Origin: Kiritimatiellia bacterium
GTDB lineage: Bacteria; Verrucomicrobiota; Kiritimatiellia; RFP12; UBA1067
Reading direction: 5' to 3'
Assembly (NCBI GenBank): GCA_016302985.1
Contig: JAEDMN010000067.1
Location: forward strand, 1 to 13,974
DNA: 13,974 bases
Made by a program: the position numbers and the translations under genes. Under the pieces are notes generated by a model that saw only the letters and a program-made list of their open reading frames with translations, had not been told where the DNA came from and did not search any database. Shown piece after piece: positions 5,956-13,711 of the stretch (its first letter is position 1; every line of letters begins with the position of its first letter).

Positions 5956-7035
5956 ATGCGGCCGATCGTCGTCAGGAGCGCCGATGCGGGGGAGATCGCC
6001 CGCCTCTGGAAGCAGGTGCGGAAGGTCCGTTGGCTGCGCCGGGGCGAGGAGGTCCTGCTGGACGTCTCGCGTCTGACCGTCGCGACGGCCGCGTTCGAGG
6101 CGTTCTTCCTCGCGCTCGACCGGCAGGCAACCGCGCGGGAAGTGACCCTCCGCGCGGTGGATCCCGCCGGAATCCTCGAGTCCATCCGCGCGCGCTACGA
6201 CTTCGCCTCCTACCGGCTGGCCCCCGCCGCGCGCAGGGGGCACCGGTCGTTCCTGGTCTTCGTCGGGGAGTCGGCCGCCACATGCGGAAGCTCCCTGCGC
6301 GGCCATCTCGCGTTTCTCGGGGAGACGGTCGTCACGGCGCTCGGCATGCTCGTGCACCCGCGCCGGTTCCGTTTCGGGGACGCGCTGCTGGCCTTTGAAC
6401 GGGCCGGGTTCGACGGTCTGCTGATCACCTCCCTGATCGGGTTCCTGCTGGGGCTCATCCTCGCGTTCGAGTCCGCGGCTTCGCTGCGGATGTTCGGCGT
6501 GGAGGTGTATGTCGCGGACCTCATCGCGATCGGCCTGTTCCGCGAGCTCGGGCCGCTCGTCACGGCGATCATCCTCGCCGGCCGGTCCGGCAGCGCCTTC
6601 GCGGCCGAGATCGGCACGATGAAGGTGGACGAGGAGCTCGACGCGCTGACCACGTTCGGGCTGCCGCCCGTGCGCTTCCTCGTGCTGCCGCGCGTGGTCG
6701 CGGCCGCCGCCGCGATGCCGGTCTTGACCATCTTCTCCGAACTCGCCGGGCTCCTGGGCGGGGCCATCGTGCTGCAGCTGATGAACGTTCCCGCGGTCGT
6801 CTTCTGGAAGCACGTGACCGCCGCCTCGACGCTCTTCACCATCTCGCTGGGGCTCGGAAAGTCCGTGCTGTTCGGCTTCCTCGTGGGCCTGATCGGCTGC
6901 GCGTGCGGCATGCGCACGCGGAACACGGCGGACGGCGTCGGCGTCGCGGCCACGAACGCGGTGGTGGGCGGGATCGTCGCGATCGCCGTGACGGACGGGC
7001 TGCTCGCCGTGGTCTGCTACCTGCTCAATGTCTAG
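5956..7035 (+). CDS. mlaE: MlaE-type phospholipid transport permease with N-terminal STAS domain
   Basis: A 359-residue integral membrane permease of the MlaE (YrbE) family. Residues about 1-95 resemble a STAS domain, normally a separate protein (MlaB) in Escherichia coli, here joined to the permease. The membrane part starts near residue 150 (ITSLIGFLLGLILAF) and contains the family signature GRSGSAFAAEIGTMKVDEE (about 210-228) followed by LDALTTFGLPP. Further helices run through to the C-terminus. Dimers of this protein sit in the inner membrane with two MlaF ATPases and an MlaD hexamer to move phospholipids across the envelope. ATG 5956 lies 18 nt after the preceding stop with only a weak GGGAC as ribosome site; the STAS-like fold begins directly, supporting this start. 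mlaF follows after 12 nt. Confidence 0.92.
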   Translation: MRPIVVRSADAGEIARLWKQVRKVRWLRRGEEVLLDVSRLTVATAAFEAFFLALDRQATAREVTLRAVDPAGILESIRARYDFASYRLAPAARRGHRSFLVFVGESAATCGSSLRGHLAFLGETVVTALGMLVHPRRFRFGDALLAFERAGFDGLLITSLIGFLLGLILAFESAASLRMFGVEVYVADLIAIGLFRELGPLVTAIILAGRSGSAFAAEIGTMKVDEELDALTTFGLPPVRFLVLPRVVAAAAAMPVLTIFSELAGLLGGAIVLQLMNVPAVVFWKHVTAASTLFTISLGLGKSVLFGFLVGLIGCACGMRTRNTADGVGVAATNAVVGGIVAIAVTDGLLAVVCYLLNV

Positions 7036-7047
7036 CCGGAGGACGTC

Positions 7048-7845
7048 GTGAAGGAAGCCGCAAACGCCATCGAAGTCGAGCATCTGGACGCGGGCTATCC
7101 CGGCGTCACCGTGCTGCGCGACGTGAACTTCACCGTGCGGAAGGGGGAGGTCTTCGCGCTGCTGGGCGGCTCGGGGTGCGGCAAGTCCACGCTGATGAAG
7201 CACCTCATCGGGCTGAATCCCGCGCGCGCCGGCACGATCCGGGTGGGAGGACTGGAGATGACGCCGGCCAACCGCGCGCGGATCCTCCGCAAGATCGGCG
7301 TCATGTACCAGAGCGGCGCGCTGTTCGGTTCGATGAGCGTGCTGGAGAACGTCATGCTCCCGCTGGAGGAGTTCACGCGCCTGCCGGCGCAGGCCCGGCG
7401 GCTGCTCGCGTTGATGCAGCTCGAGCTCGTGGGACTGAAGGACGCGGCGGACAAGATGCCGTCGGACATCTCGGGCGGCATGAAGAAGCGCGTGGCGATC
7501 GCCCGCGCGATGGCGCTCGAACCGGAGATCCTCTTCCTCGACGAGCCCAGCGCGGGCCTCGATCCCGTGACGTCGTCGGCGCTCGACGACCTCATCCTGC
7601 GCCTGCGCGACACGCGCGGCGTGAGCTTCGTGGTGGTGACCCACGAGCTGCCCAGCATCTTCAAGATCGCGGACCGCTGCGCGATGTTCGACCGCGCGCG
7701 CCAGGCGATGGTCGCGCTCGGGCGGCCGTGCGAGCTGCGCGACGGGTCGGACGACCCGTTCGTCCGCCGTTTCTTCAACCGCGGGGAGGAGGCGCCGGCG
7801 CAGCCTCCCTCTAATCCGGAATCCGGGGTGAGCCATGGCGAATGA
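7048..7845 (+). CDS. mlaF: MlaF-type ABC transporter ATPase
   Basis: A 265-residue cytoplasmic ATPase driving the MlaE permease. All ABC motifs are visible: Walker A GGSGCGKST (residues 40-48), the Q-loop glutamine in MYQSGALF (Gln88), signature ISGGMKKR (141-148, where the Met after SGG is typical of MlaF), Walker B ILFLDEP (161-167) with Glu166 as likely catalytic base, and the H-loop histidine in VVTHE (His199). The family's C-terminal tail, which contacts the partner subunit in E. coli, is here a Pro/Glu-rich segment after FVRRFFNRGEE. The start is GTG 7048, preceded by CGGAGGA (7037-7043). The last 11 bases overlap mlaD in another frame, so the two are translationally coupled. Confidence 0.94.
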   Translation: MKEAANAIEVEHLDAGYPGVTVLRDVNFTVRKGEVFALLGGSGCGKSTLMKHLIGLNPARAGTIRVGGLEMTPANRARILRKIGVMYQSGALFGSMSVLENVMLPLEEFTRLPAQARRLLALMQLELVGLKDAADKMPSDISGGMKKRVAIARAMALEPEILFLDEPSAGLDPVTSSALDDLILRLRDTRGVSFVVVTHELPSIFKIADRCAMFDRARQAMVALGRPCELRDGSDDPFVRRFFNRGEEAPAQPPSNPESGVSHGE

Positions 7846-8629
7846 CAACCAGGCCAGCTATGCCAAGATCGGCTTCTTCATCGTCGTCGGGGTCGCGCTG
7901 ATCGCCGCGACGCTCGTCCGCCTGGGCGGGGCGGACGCCGCGAACAACGAGTTCCTGGCGGAGACGTATTTCACCGACTCCGTTTCGGGTCTCGACGTCG
8001 GCAGCGCGGTCAACCTGCGCGGGGTCCGCGTCGGCGTCGTGAAGGCGATCTCCTTCGCGGGCGCCGTCTATCCGGACCTCCAGCGGGACGACCGGCAGAA
8101 GATCCTCGTGACGCTGGCGCTCGACAAACGCCAGTTCTGCCGCAAGGGCAGGCCCGACACGCCCCGGCAGATCCTTGACGACATGCTGAAGGCGACCGAC
8201 GAGCGCCAGGGCCTGCACGCCACCGTGTCGGCTTCCGGCGTGACCGGCCTGTCCCACATCGAACTCAACTTCCCGAAATCGAAGATTCCGGACGAGAAGC
8301 CCGGCTGGCGCTCGGACAACGCGGTCATCCCGCCGGCGCCCTCGATCCTGCAGAACGTGGAGGATTCGGCGCGGCACATCCTGGCGCAGCTGGACCAGAT
8401 CGACCTGGTCGCCGCCTGGACGAACATCCTCGACGTGACGCGCAACGCCAGCGCCGCGCTGGGGAACCTCAACGCGACGCTGTCGTCGGAGCAGGGCGGC
8501 ATTTCCGAGATCGTCGGGAACATACGCGACGCCTCGTCCTCGCTCCGCGAGTTCGCGGACCAGATCAAGAACAACCCGTCCTCGGTCCTGCGCGCCTATA
8601 CGCCCGACCGCCTCGAGGAGACGCGGTGA
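7835..8629 (+). CDS. mlaD: MlaD-type MCE-domain protein
   Basis: A 264-residue protein with one N-terminal membrane helix (IGFFIVVGVALIAATLV, about residues 12-28) and a single periplasmic MCE domain (from FLAETYFTDSVSGLDVGSAV through ASGVTGLSHIELNF). The MCE core holds an insert of about 35 residues around LDKRQFCRKGRPDTPRQILD. A helical C-terminal region of about 90 residues with an amphipathic pattern follows, ending near NNPSSVLRAYTPDRLEETR. MlaD-like proteins form hexameric rings that bind phospholipids between the MlaE permease and a periplasmic carrier or outer-membrane partner. ATG 7835 is preceded by GGGGTGA (7825-7831). No mlaC-, mlaA- or PqiC-like gene follows, so any outer-membrane partner must be encoded elsewhere. 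Confidence 0.92.
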   Translation: MANDNQASYAKIGFFIVVGVALIAATLVRLGGADAANNEFLAETYFTDSVSGLDVGSAVNLRGVRVGVVKAISFAGAVYPDLQRDDRQKILVTLALDKRQFCRKGRPDTPRQILDDMLKATDERQGLHATVSASGVTGLSHIELNFPKSKIPDEKPGWRSDNAVIPPAPSILQNVEDSARHILAQLDQIDLVAAWTNILDVTRNASAALGNLNATLSSEQGGISEIVGNIRDASSSLREFADQIKNNPSSVLRAYTPDRLEETR

Positions 8630-8657
8630 CGCCGCGTCCGCATTCCAAGGAGAATCC

Positions 8658-11600
8658 ATGAAGAACCTGTTGCTGATCGCCTGCGCGCTGGGCTCGGCCG
8701 CCCTGTGCGCGGAGACGTTCACGATCGAGAAGGGCGATGCGCGCCCGTTCCGCGTCCACGGGAGCCCGGACGAGACGCCTGCGACGAAGGCGATGTTCCG
8801 CGAGCTCGCCGCGGAGGTGAAGCGCGTGACCGGCGTCGCCGTCGAGGTGCTGAGCTACGCGCCCGCGTTCGCGGGCGACTTCTACGTCTCCACGCAGCCG
8901 TGGGACGCGAAGGGGGCCTGGACGGTCGGCAACCGAAACGGGGTGATGGGGATCCACGGGGCCGACGTGAAGGCGACGGAGGCCGCGCTGCGGCACTTCA
9001 TCGACACGTACCTGAAACCGGTCCCCGCCGAGGCGGGCCGGTTCGCCTGGACGGACCTCCGGGACACGAAGGGGCCGCAGTGGGCGGACGTCCGCGAGAA
9101 GTCCGTCGAGGCGGTCCGCGCGAAGCGGGCGAAGGAGAACGCCCCCGAGTGGGAGAACGAGCTCGTCAACTACGTCAACGTCGAGCCGGCGCGCGCCTAC
9201 TCCTTCCCGCTTGCGTCCGTCGAGGCGGCGCTCACGCCCGAACTGCCCGAGACGCCGTACGTGAAGTCCCTGGACGGGACGTGGCGCTACAACTGGTGCG
9301 GCGCGCCGGACCAGCGTCCGCGCGACTTCTGGAAGACGGACTTCGACGACGCGGGCTGGTACGACATCGAGGTGCCGAGCTGCGTCGAGATGAAGGGCTT
9401 CGGCGTGCCGCAGTACTCCAACATCAAGTATCCGCACCCGCACACGCCGCCGTACACCGACCGCAACTACAACCCCGTCTCCTCCTACCGCACCACGTTC
9501 ACCGTGCCGGAGGGCTGGAAGGGACGGACCGTCTTCCTGCGCTTCGAGGGCGTGTACAGCGCCTACTACGTCTGGGTGAACGGACGGAAGGTCGGCTTCA
9601 GCGAGGACAGCTGCACGGCGCACGAGTTCAACGTCACGAAGTACCTGCGCCCGGGCGACAACCAGCTCGCCGTCGAGGTCTACCGGTGGAGCGACGGGGC
9701 GTATCTCGAGGACCAGGACTTCTTCCGCTACTCGGGCATCTACCGCAGCGTGATGCTGTTCTCGACGCCCGCGGTCGAGATCCGCGACTTCTTCTTCAAG
9801 TACGACCTGGCGCCCGACTTCGGGTCCGCGAAGGTCGACCTCTCCGTCGAGCTGCGCGGCGGGGAGGCCCCCGTTTCGGCCGAACTCTACGACGCCGATT
9901 TCCGCAAGGTCGCCGATTTCCCGGCGTTCGCGGGCGGGCATGCGGCGCTCGAGCTGGCGAAGCCGCGCCTCTGGTCCGCCGAAGACCCGTACCTCTACAC
10001 GCTCGTCATGAGGTCCGGCAACGGCGGCGACATCCGCGCGGCGAAGGTCGGCTTCATGAAGACGGAGCTGATGCCGGACGGTTCGCTGCACGTGAACGGG
10101 AAACCGGTGAAGTTCAAGGGCGTCAACCGCCACGACGCGTCGCCCGTGAACGGCCGCGCGGTCACCCGCGCGGAGATGCTGCGCGACGTGCTGCTCATGA
10201 AGCGGTACAACATCGACACGGTGCGCACCGCCCACTACCCGAACGACCCGTACTTCTACCATCTGTGCTCCCGCTACGGCCTCTACGTGCAGGCCGAGGC
10301 GAATGTCGAGAGCCACGGCATGGGCTACGGCGTGAAGTGCCTCGCCTCGCCGCCGAGCTGGACGCAGGCGCACGTCGACCGCTGCCGCGACATGGTGGTG
10401 AACTGGCGGAACCTGCCGTGCGTGTTCAGTTGGAGCTGGGGCAACGAGGCGGGGCAGGGGCCGTCCTTCGACATCGTCGACGCCGCGTGCCGCGCGGTGG
10501 ACGCGACGCGGCCGACCTGCTACCGTCAGGACTGCGAGCGCTTCGCGATCGACGGTCCCGGCTACCCGACCGTCGAGAAGGTCGTCGGTCGCGGCCGCCG
10601 CGCGAAGTGCAGCTTCTTCTTCGAGTACGCGCACTGCATGGGCAACGCCCTCGGCAACTTCCAGGAGTACTGGGACGCGTTCTACGCGTCGCCCTCGCTG
10701 ACGGGCGGCTGCATCTGGGACTGGGTCGACCAGGCCGTGTGGGTGGAGACGGACCGCATCGGCCCGGACGGGAGGCGCCAGCGCTACCTGGCCTACGGCG
10801 GCGACCACGACGAGCAGCCGAACGACGGCAACTTCTGCGCGAACGGGATCATCGACGCGGAGCGCAACGTCACGCCGAAGCTCGAGGAGGTGAAGCACGT
10901 GCACCGCAACCTCGTCGTCACGGGCACGCCCGGCGGCGCGGCGGAGCTGTGGAACCGCTTCTCGTTCACGTCCTCGGACGCCTTCGCGGCCGACTACGAG
11001 CTGCTGGAGGACGGCGCGAAGATCGCCGCGGGGCCGCTCGACCTGCCGTCCGTGCCGCCGCTCGCGCGCCGGCCGGTCGCGCTGCCGCTGCCCGCGTTCG
11101 CCGCGAAGCCGGGCGCGGACTACCGCTACAACGTCTCCTTCCGCCTGAAGGCCGATGCGTCCTGGGCGCCGAAGGGACATGTCGTCGCGCACGACCAGCT
11201 GAAGGTCGCCGTCCCGGCGGCGAAGCCCGCGTCCGCGGCGTCCGCGAAGGGCGTGCGCGTCGAGGAGAAGGACGGGACCCTCGTGGTGACGGCCGGACCG
11301 ACGGTCGCGGTGTTCGGGCGGCGGACGGGCACGCTGGCGAAGCTCGTCATGAACGGGAAGACCGTGCTGGAGGACAGCGTGGACGGCGTCGTGCGCGGCC
11401 CGCGGCTCACCTGCATGCGCGCGTTCACGGACAACGACATCTGGCTGCGCAAGGCGCGCTGGGGGAAGCAGAACAACTTCTACGAGTCCGGCCTCTCGCA
11501 GCTGCGCTACCACGTGCGCGAGCTGAAGGCCGGGGGCAACGAGGTGCGGAGCGTCGTCGAGGTGAACGGCGCGAAGTCCGCCGGCTTCACGCACACCGCG

Positions 11601-12269
11601 GTCTACGCGTTCGGCGACGACGGGTCCATGACGGTGCGCAACGGCGTGAAGCCGTACGGTCTGATGCCGCCGGCGCTGCCGCGCCTCGGCCTCTCCCTCA
11701 TGCTGGACGGGCGCCTCGAGCACATGGCCTGGTACGGGCGGGGGCCGTGGGAGAACTACGTCGACCGCTGCCGCGGCGCGTTCCTGGGCTTCTGGGAGTC
11801 GACGGTGACGGACCAGTACGTCGCCTACGTCCGCCCCCAGGACAACGGCTACAAGAGCGGCGTGGTCTGGGCGGCCTTCACGGACGACGCGGGCGACGGC
11901 GTGCTCGTGAAGGGGTCCGAACCGCTCTTCGTGCAGGCGCTGCACTACAGCTGCGAGGACCTCGAGTTCGCGCGCCACCGCGACAGGCAGGAGCGGATCT
12001 GGAACATGAAGCCGCCGCGCCGCGAGGTGTGCCTGAACCTCGACCTGCGCCAGCTCGGGCTGGGCGGGGCGTCCTGCGGGCCGCGGCCGGAGCCGGAGTA
12101 CATCTTCCCGATCCAGGAGGAGGCCTGGGCCGTGACGTTCGTCCCCTGCAAGGCGGGCGACGGCCTGGCCGAGCAGGCGCGCGGCGTCTCCGTGCCGTGC
12201 GAATCCGCGAAGGGCGGGGACGTGAAGGTGCGGACCGAGAAGGCCGCCCAGGGGGAGGCGCTGCTGTGA
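8658..12269 (+). CDS. lacZ: Exported GH2 beta-galactosidase-family enzyme with extra N-terminal domain
   Basis: A 1203-residue glycoside hydrolase of family 2, LacZ type. A signal peptide (about 1-18, ending ALCAE) sends it to the periplasm or outside. Residues about 20-150 form an extra alpha/beta domain resembling the GH67-N/GH20b-type domain before many glycosidases. Then come the sugar-binding jelly roll (about 190-370, YLEDQDFFRYSGIYRSV), an Ig-like domain (about 375-470), the TIM barrel (about 475-775) and the C-terminal Bgal_small_N-type domain (about 870-1175, WYGRGPWENYVDRC). The acid/base is Glu597 in WGNEAG and the nucleophile Glu656 in FEYAHCMGN; barrel motifs GVNRHDASPVNG and HYPNDP match LacZ. 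The substrate is likely a beta-galactoside but is unproven. AAGGAGA (8647-8653) precedes ATG 8658, 28 nt after mlaD. The symbol denotes family only; the E. coli enzyme is cytoplasmic and about 180 residues shorter. Confidence 0.9.
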   Translation: MKNLLLIACALGSAALCAETFTIEKGDARPFRVHGSPDETPATKAMFRELAAEVKRVTGVAVEVLSYAPAFAGDFYVSTQPWDAKGAWTVGNRNGVMGIHGADVKATEAALRHFIDTYLKPVPAEAGRFAWTDLRDTKGPQWADVREKSVEAVRAKRAKENAPEWENELVNYVNVEPARAYSFPLASVEAALTPELPETPYVKSLDGTWRYNWCGAPDQRPRDFWKTDFDDAGWYDIEVPSCVEMKGFGVPQYSNIKYPHPHTPPYTDRNYNPVSSYRTTFTVPEGWKGRTVFLRFEGVYSAYYVWVNGRKVGFSEDSCTAHEFNVTKYLRPGDNQLAVEVYRWSDGAYLEDQDFFRYSGIYRSVMLFSTPAVEIRDFFFKYDLAPDFGSAKVDLSVELRGGEAPVSAELYDADFRKVADFPAFAGGHAALELAKPRLWSAEDPYLYTLVMRSGNGGDIRAAKVGFMKTELMPDGSLHVNGKPVKFKGVNRHDASPVNGRAVTRAEMLRDVLLMKRYNIDTVRTAHYPNDPYFYHLCSRYGLYVQAEANVESHGMGYGVKCLASPPSWTQAHVDRCRDMVVNWRNLPCVFSWSWGNEAGQGPSFDIVDAACRAVDATRPTCYRQDCERFAIDGPGYPTVEKVVGRGRRAKCSFFFEYAHCMGNALGNFQEYWDAFYASPSLTGGCIWDWVDQAVWVETDRIGPDGRRQRYLAYGGDHDEQPNDGNFCANGIIDAERNVTPKLEEVKHVHRNLVVTGTPGGAAELWNRFSFTSSDAFAADYELLEDGAKIAAGPLDLPSVPPLARRPVALPLPAFAAKPGADYRYNVSFRLKADASWAPKGHVVAHDQLKVAVPAAKPASAASAKGVRVEEKDGTLVVTAGPTVAVFGRRTGTLAKLVMNGKTVLEDSVDGVVRGPRLTCMRAFTDNDIWLRKARWGKQNNFYESGLSQLRYHVRELKAGGNEVRSVVEVNGAKSAGFTHTAVYAFGDDGSMTVRNGVKPYGLMPPALPRLGLSLMLDGRLEHMAWYGRGPWENYVDRCRGAFLGFWESTVTDQYVAYVRPQDNGYKSGVVWAAFTDDAGDGVLVKGSEPLFVQALHYSCEDLEFARHRDRQERIWNMKPPRREVCLNLDLRQLGLGGASCGPRPEPEYIFPIQEEAWAVTFVPCKAGDGLAEQARGVSVPCESAKGGDVKVRTEKAAQGEALL

Positions 12270-13642
12270 AGAAACGGAACGAAGAGGCCCCTGTCTCCAT
12301 CGGTCTCGTCTCGCTCGGGTGCGCGAAGAACGCCGTCGACCTGCAGGTGATGGCGGGGCATCTGGTCAAGGCCGGCTGCGTGCTCGCGCCGACGTCGGAC
12401 GAGGCGGACGTGATTCTCGTGAACACGTGCGCGTTCATCGAGTCCGCGCGCGAGGAGGCGGCCGCGGAGATCCTCCGCGCCTGCGAGCTCAAGCGCGCCG
12501 GCCGCTGCCGGGCCGTCGTGGTGTCGGGCTGCTTCGCGCAGCGCTACGGCGACCGGATCCGGGAGGCGTTCCCGGACCTCGATGCCATCCTGGGCATCGA
12601 CGCGCTGGACCGCATCGTCGACGTCGTCCGCGGCGCCGTCGGGGCCGTGACGCCGGCGAAGGCCCGCGCCACCGCGTCCCGGGCCCTGCCGCCGGGCATG
12701 CCGTCGCGCGTCTTCGACCCTCCGATGCCGGCGCTCCGCTTCACGGGCCCGGCCTTCGCGTACCTGAAGATCGCGGAGGGATGCGCCCACCGCTGCGCGT
12801 ACTGCGCGATTCCCGGCATCCGCGGAAACTACCGTTCGCGCAGGCCCGCCGCGATCCTCAAGGAGGCGCGCGAGCTGCTGGCGACGGGCGTACGCGAGCT
12901 CAACGTCGTCGCGCAGGATCCGATGCTGTACGGCGTGGACCTGAAGAACACGAACCTCGTGGACCTGCTGAGGCGGCTGGACCGGCTGCCGGGCGAATAC
13001 TGGATCCGCGTGCTCTACTCCTATCCGAGCGAGATCTCGCCGGCGTTTCTCGACTGGATGAACACGTCCCCGCACGCGGTGAAGTACGTCGACGTGCCGC
13101 TGCAGCACACCGACCCCGCGGTGCTGAAGGCCATGGCGCGGGGCGGATGCGTGAAGGCGACGCGCGAGGCGTCGGAGCGCCTGCGCGCGGCCGTGCCGGG
13201 CGTGACGCTCCGGACCACGGTCATGACGGGCTTCCCGGGGGAGACGCCGGAGGCGTTCGACCGGCTGCTGGCGGACGTGAAGCGGATGAAGTTCGACCAT
13301 CTCGGCTGCTTCGCCTTCTCGCCCGAGGAGGGGACGCCCGCCGCGGAGATGGAGGGCCGTCCGGAGGCGAAGGTCGCGCAGGGGCGTGCGCGCAAGGTCA
13401 TGTCCGCCCAGCGCCGGATCTGGTCCGCCAAGGCGAAGGCCCACCTCGGGCGCGCATTCCGCGCCCTGGTCGTGGCGCCCGGCGTGGCGCGCCTCGAGAG
13501 CCAGGCGCCGGACGTGGACGGGGTCGTCTTCCTGAAGAAGCCGCGCGGCCGTGCGCTGCCGGCCGTGGGGAGCTTCTGCACGGTGCGCATCACCGCGGTG
13601 GACGAATACGATTTCGAAGGTTTGCCCCTTGCGGACGCCTGA
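12266..13642 (+). CDS. rimO: Ribosomal protein S12 methylthiotransferase RimO
   Basis: A 458-residue radical-SAM enzyme that adds a methylthio group to the conserved aspartate of ribosomal protein S12 (Asp88 in E. coli). The N-terminal methylthiotransferase domain carries the three cysteines for the auxiliary Fe-S cluster: Cys19 (SLGCAKN), Cys55 (NTCAFIESARE) and Cys89 (SGCFAQRY). The radical-SAM triad is Cys173, Cys177 and Cys180 in EGCAHRCAYCAIPGIRG. DVPLQHTDPAVLKAM and TGFPGETPEAF follow, and a C-terminal TRAM-like domain ends the protein. SPEEGTPAAEM and the IPGIRG motif favour RimO over the related tRNA enzyme MiaB. GTG 12266 overlaps the glycosidase stop (GTGA) and is preceded by GGGGGAGG (12251-12258, 7-nt spacing). 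The frame is open far upstream, but that part is a shadow of the glycosidase gene. Confidence 0.93.
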   Translation: MKKRNEEAPVSIGLVSLGCAKNAVDLQVMAGHLVKAGCVLAPTSDEADVILVNTCAFIESAREEAAAEILRACELKRAGRCRAVVVSGCFAQRYGDRIREAFPDLDAILGIDALDRIVDVVRGAVGAVTPAKARATASRALPPGMPSRVFDPPMPALRFTGPAFAYLKIAEGCAHRCAYCAIPGIRGNYRSRRPAAILKEARELLATGVRELNVVAQDPMLYGVDLKNTNLVDLLRRLDRLPGEYWIRVLYSYPSEISPAFLDWMNTSPHAVKYVDVPLQHTDPAVLKAMARGGCVKATREASERLRAAVPGVTLRTTVMTGFPGETPEAFDRLLADVKRMKFDHLGCFAFSPEEGTPAAEMEGRPEAKVAQGRARKVMSAQRRIWSAKAKAHLGRAFRALVVAPGVARLESQAPDVDGVVFLKKPRGRALPAVGSFCTVRITAVDEYDFEGLPLADA

Positions 13643-13657
13643 ACGGAATGATATAAT
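13629..13657 (+). promoter_or_regulatory. rpsU promoter
   Basis: TTGCGG (13629-13634), a 17-bp spacer and a perfect TATAAT (13652-13657) with an upstream TGA (13649-13651) make a strong extended -10 promoter. The -35 lies in the last codons of rimO and the spacer covers the rimO stop at 13640-13642. The predicted start point is about 13663-13665, leaving a leader of roughly 48 nt before rpsU. The same spacing and -35 core occur before the secretin operon at 347-375. Confidence 0.8.
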
Positions 13658-13660
13658 TAT

Positions 13661-13685
13661 CGGACTTTTGGAGCCCCAAGGTCCG
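13661..13685 (+). promoter_or_regulatory. Hairpin in the rimO-rpsU leader
   Basis: CGGACTTT (13661-13668) pairs with AAGGTCCG (13678-13685) as an 8-bp stem with one G-U pair; two more G-C pairs can form inside the 9-nt loop across a bulge. No T-run follows, so it is not a classic terminator. If transcription starts near 13664, the outer base pairs would be missing from the rpsU mRNA, while read-through transcripts from rimO would carry the whole stem. It may protect the rimO 3' end or regulate rpsU; neither is shown. Confidence 0.5.
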
Positions 13686-13690
13686 AAGGC

Positions 13691-13705
13691 ATGAAAGTGA
13701 GGTGA
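13691..13705 (+). other. Possible four-codon upstream ORF (MKVR-stop)
   Basis: ATG AAA GTG AGG TGA reads in the same frame as rpsU and stops 6 nt before its start codon. Its last codons and stop form the rpsU Shine-Dalgarno sequence, so a ribosome translating it would cover that site. AAGG (13678-13681), inside the hairpin's 3' arm, could be its ribosome site. It may be chance, as 15 bases is very short. Confidence 0.25.
13699..13705 (+). promoter_or_regulatory. Strong ribosome binding site of rpsU
   Basis: GAGGTGA is a 7-base perfect complement to the conserved 3' end of 16S rRNA and sits 6 nt before ATG 13712. It fixes the rpsU start and rules out the in-frame ATG at 13691, which is separated from rpsU by TGA 13703-13705. 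Confidence 0.85.
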
Positions 13706-13711
13706 ACAGGC

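Noticed and set aside
4702..7848. A 1048-codon open frame on the - strand opposite the secretin end, HEAT-like gene, mlaE and mlaF
   Set aside because: Its product is low-complexity Arg/His/Asp/Gly-rich text with no domain, and it spans four well-supported + strand genes. Long antisense frames are expected where third positions are strongly G/C.
8565..11978. A 1137-codon open frame on the - strand opposite the GH2 enzyme
   Set aside because: It mirrors the GH2 gene and has Arg/Val/Leu-biased composition with no recognisable motif, while the + strand carries catalytic motifs throughout.
8705..12265. Upstream extension of the rimO frame through the whole GH2 gene, suggesting a giant fusion protein
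   Set aside because: The extension is Arg/Gly/Ala-rich shadow sequence. RimO homology starts just after GTG 12266, which has its own ribosome site.
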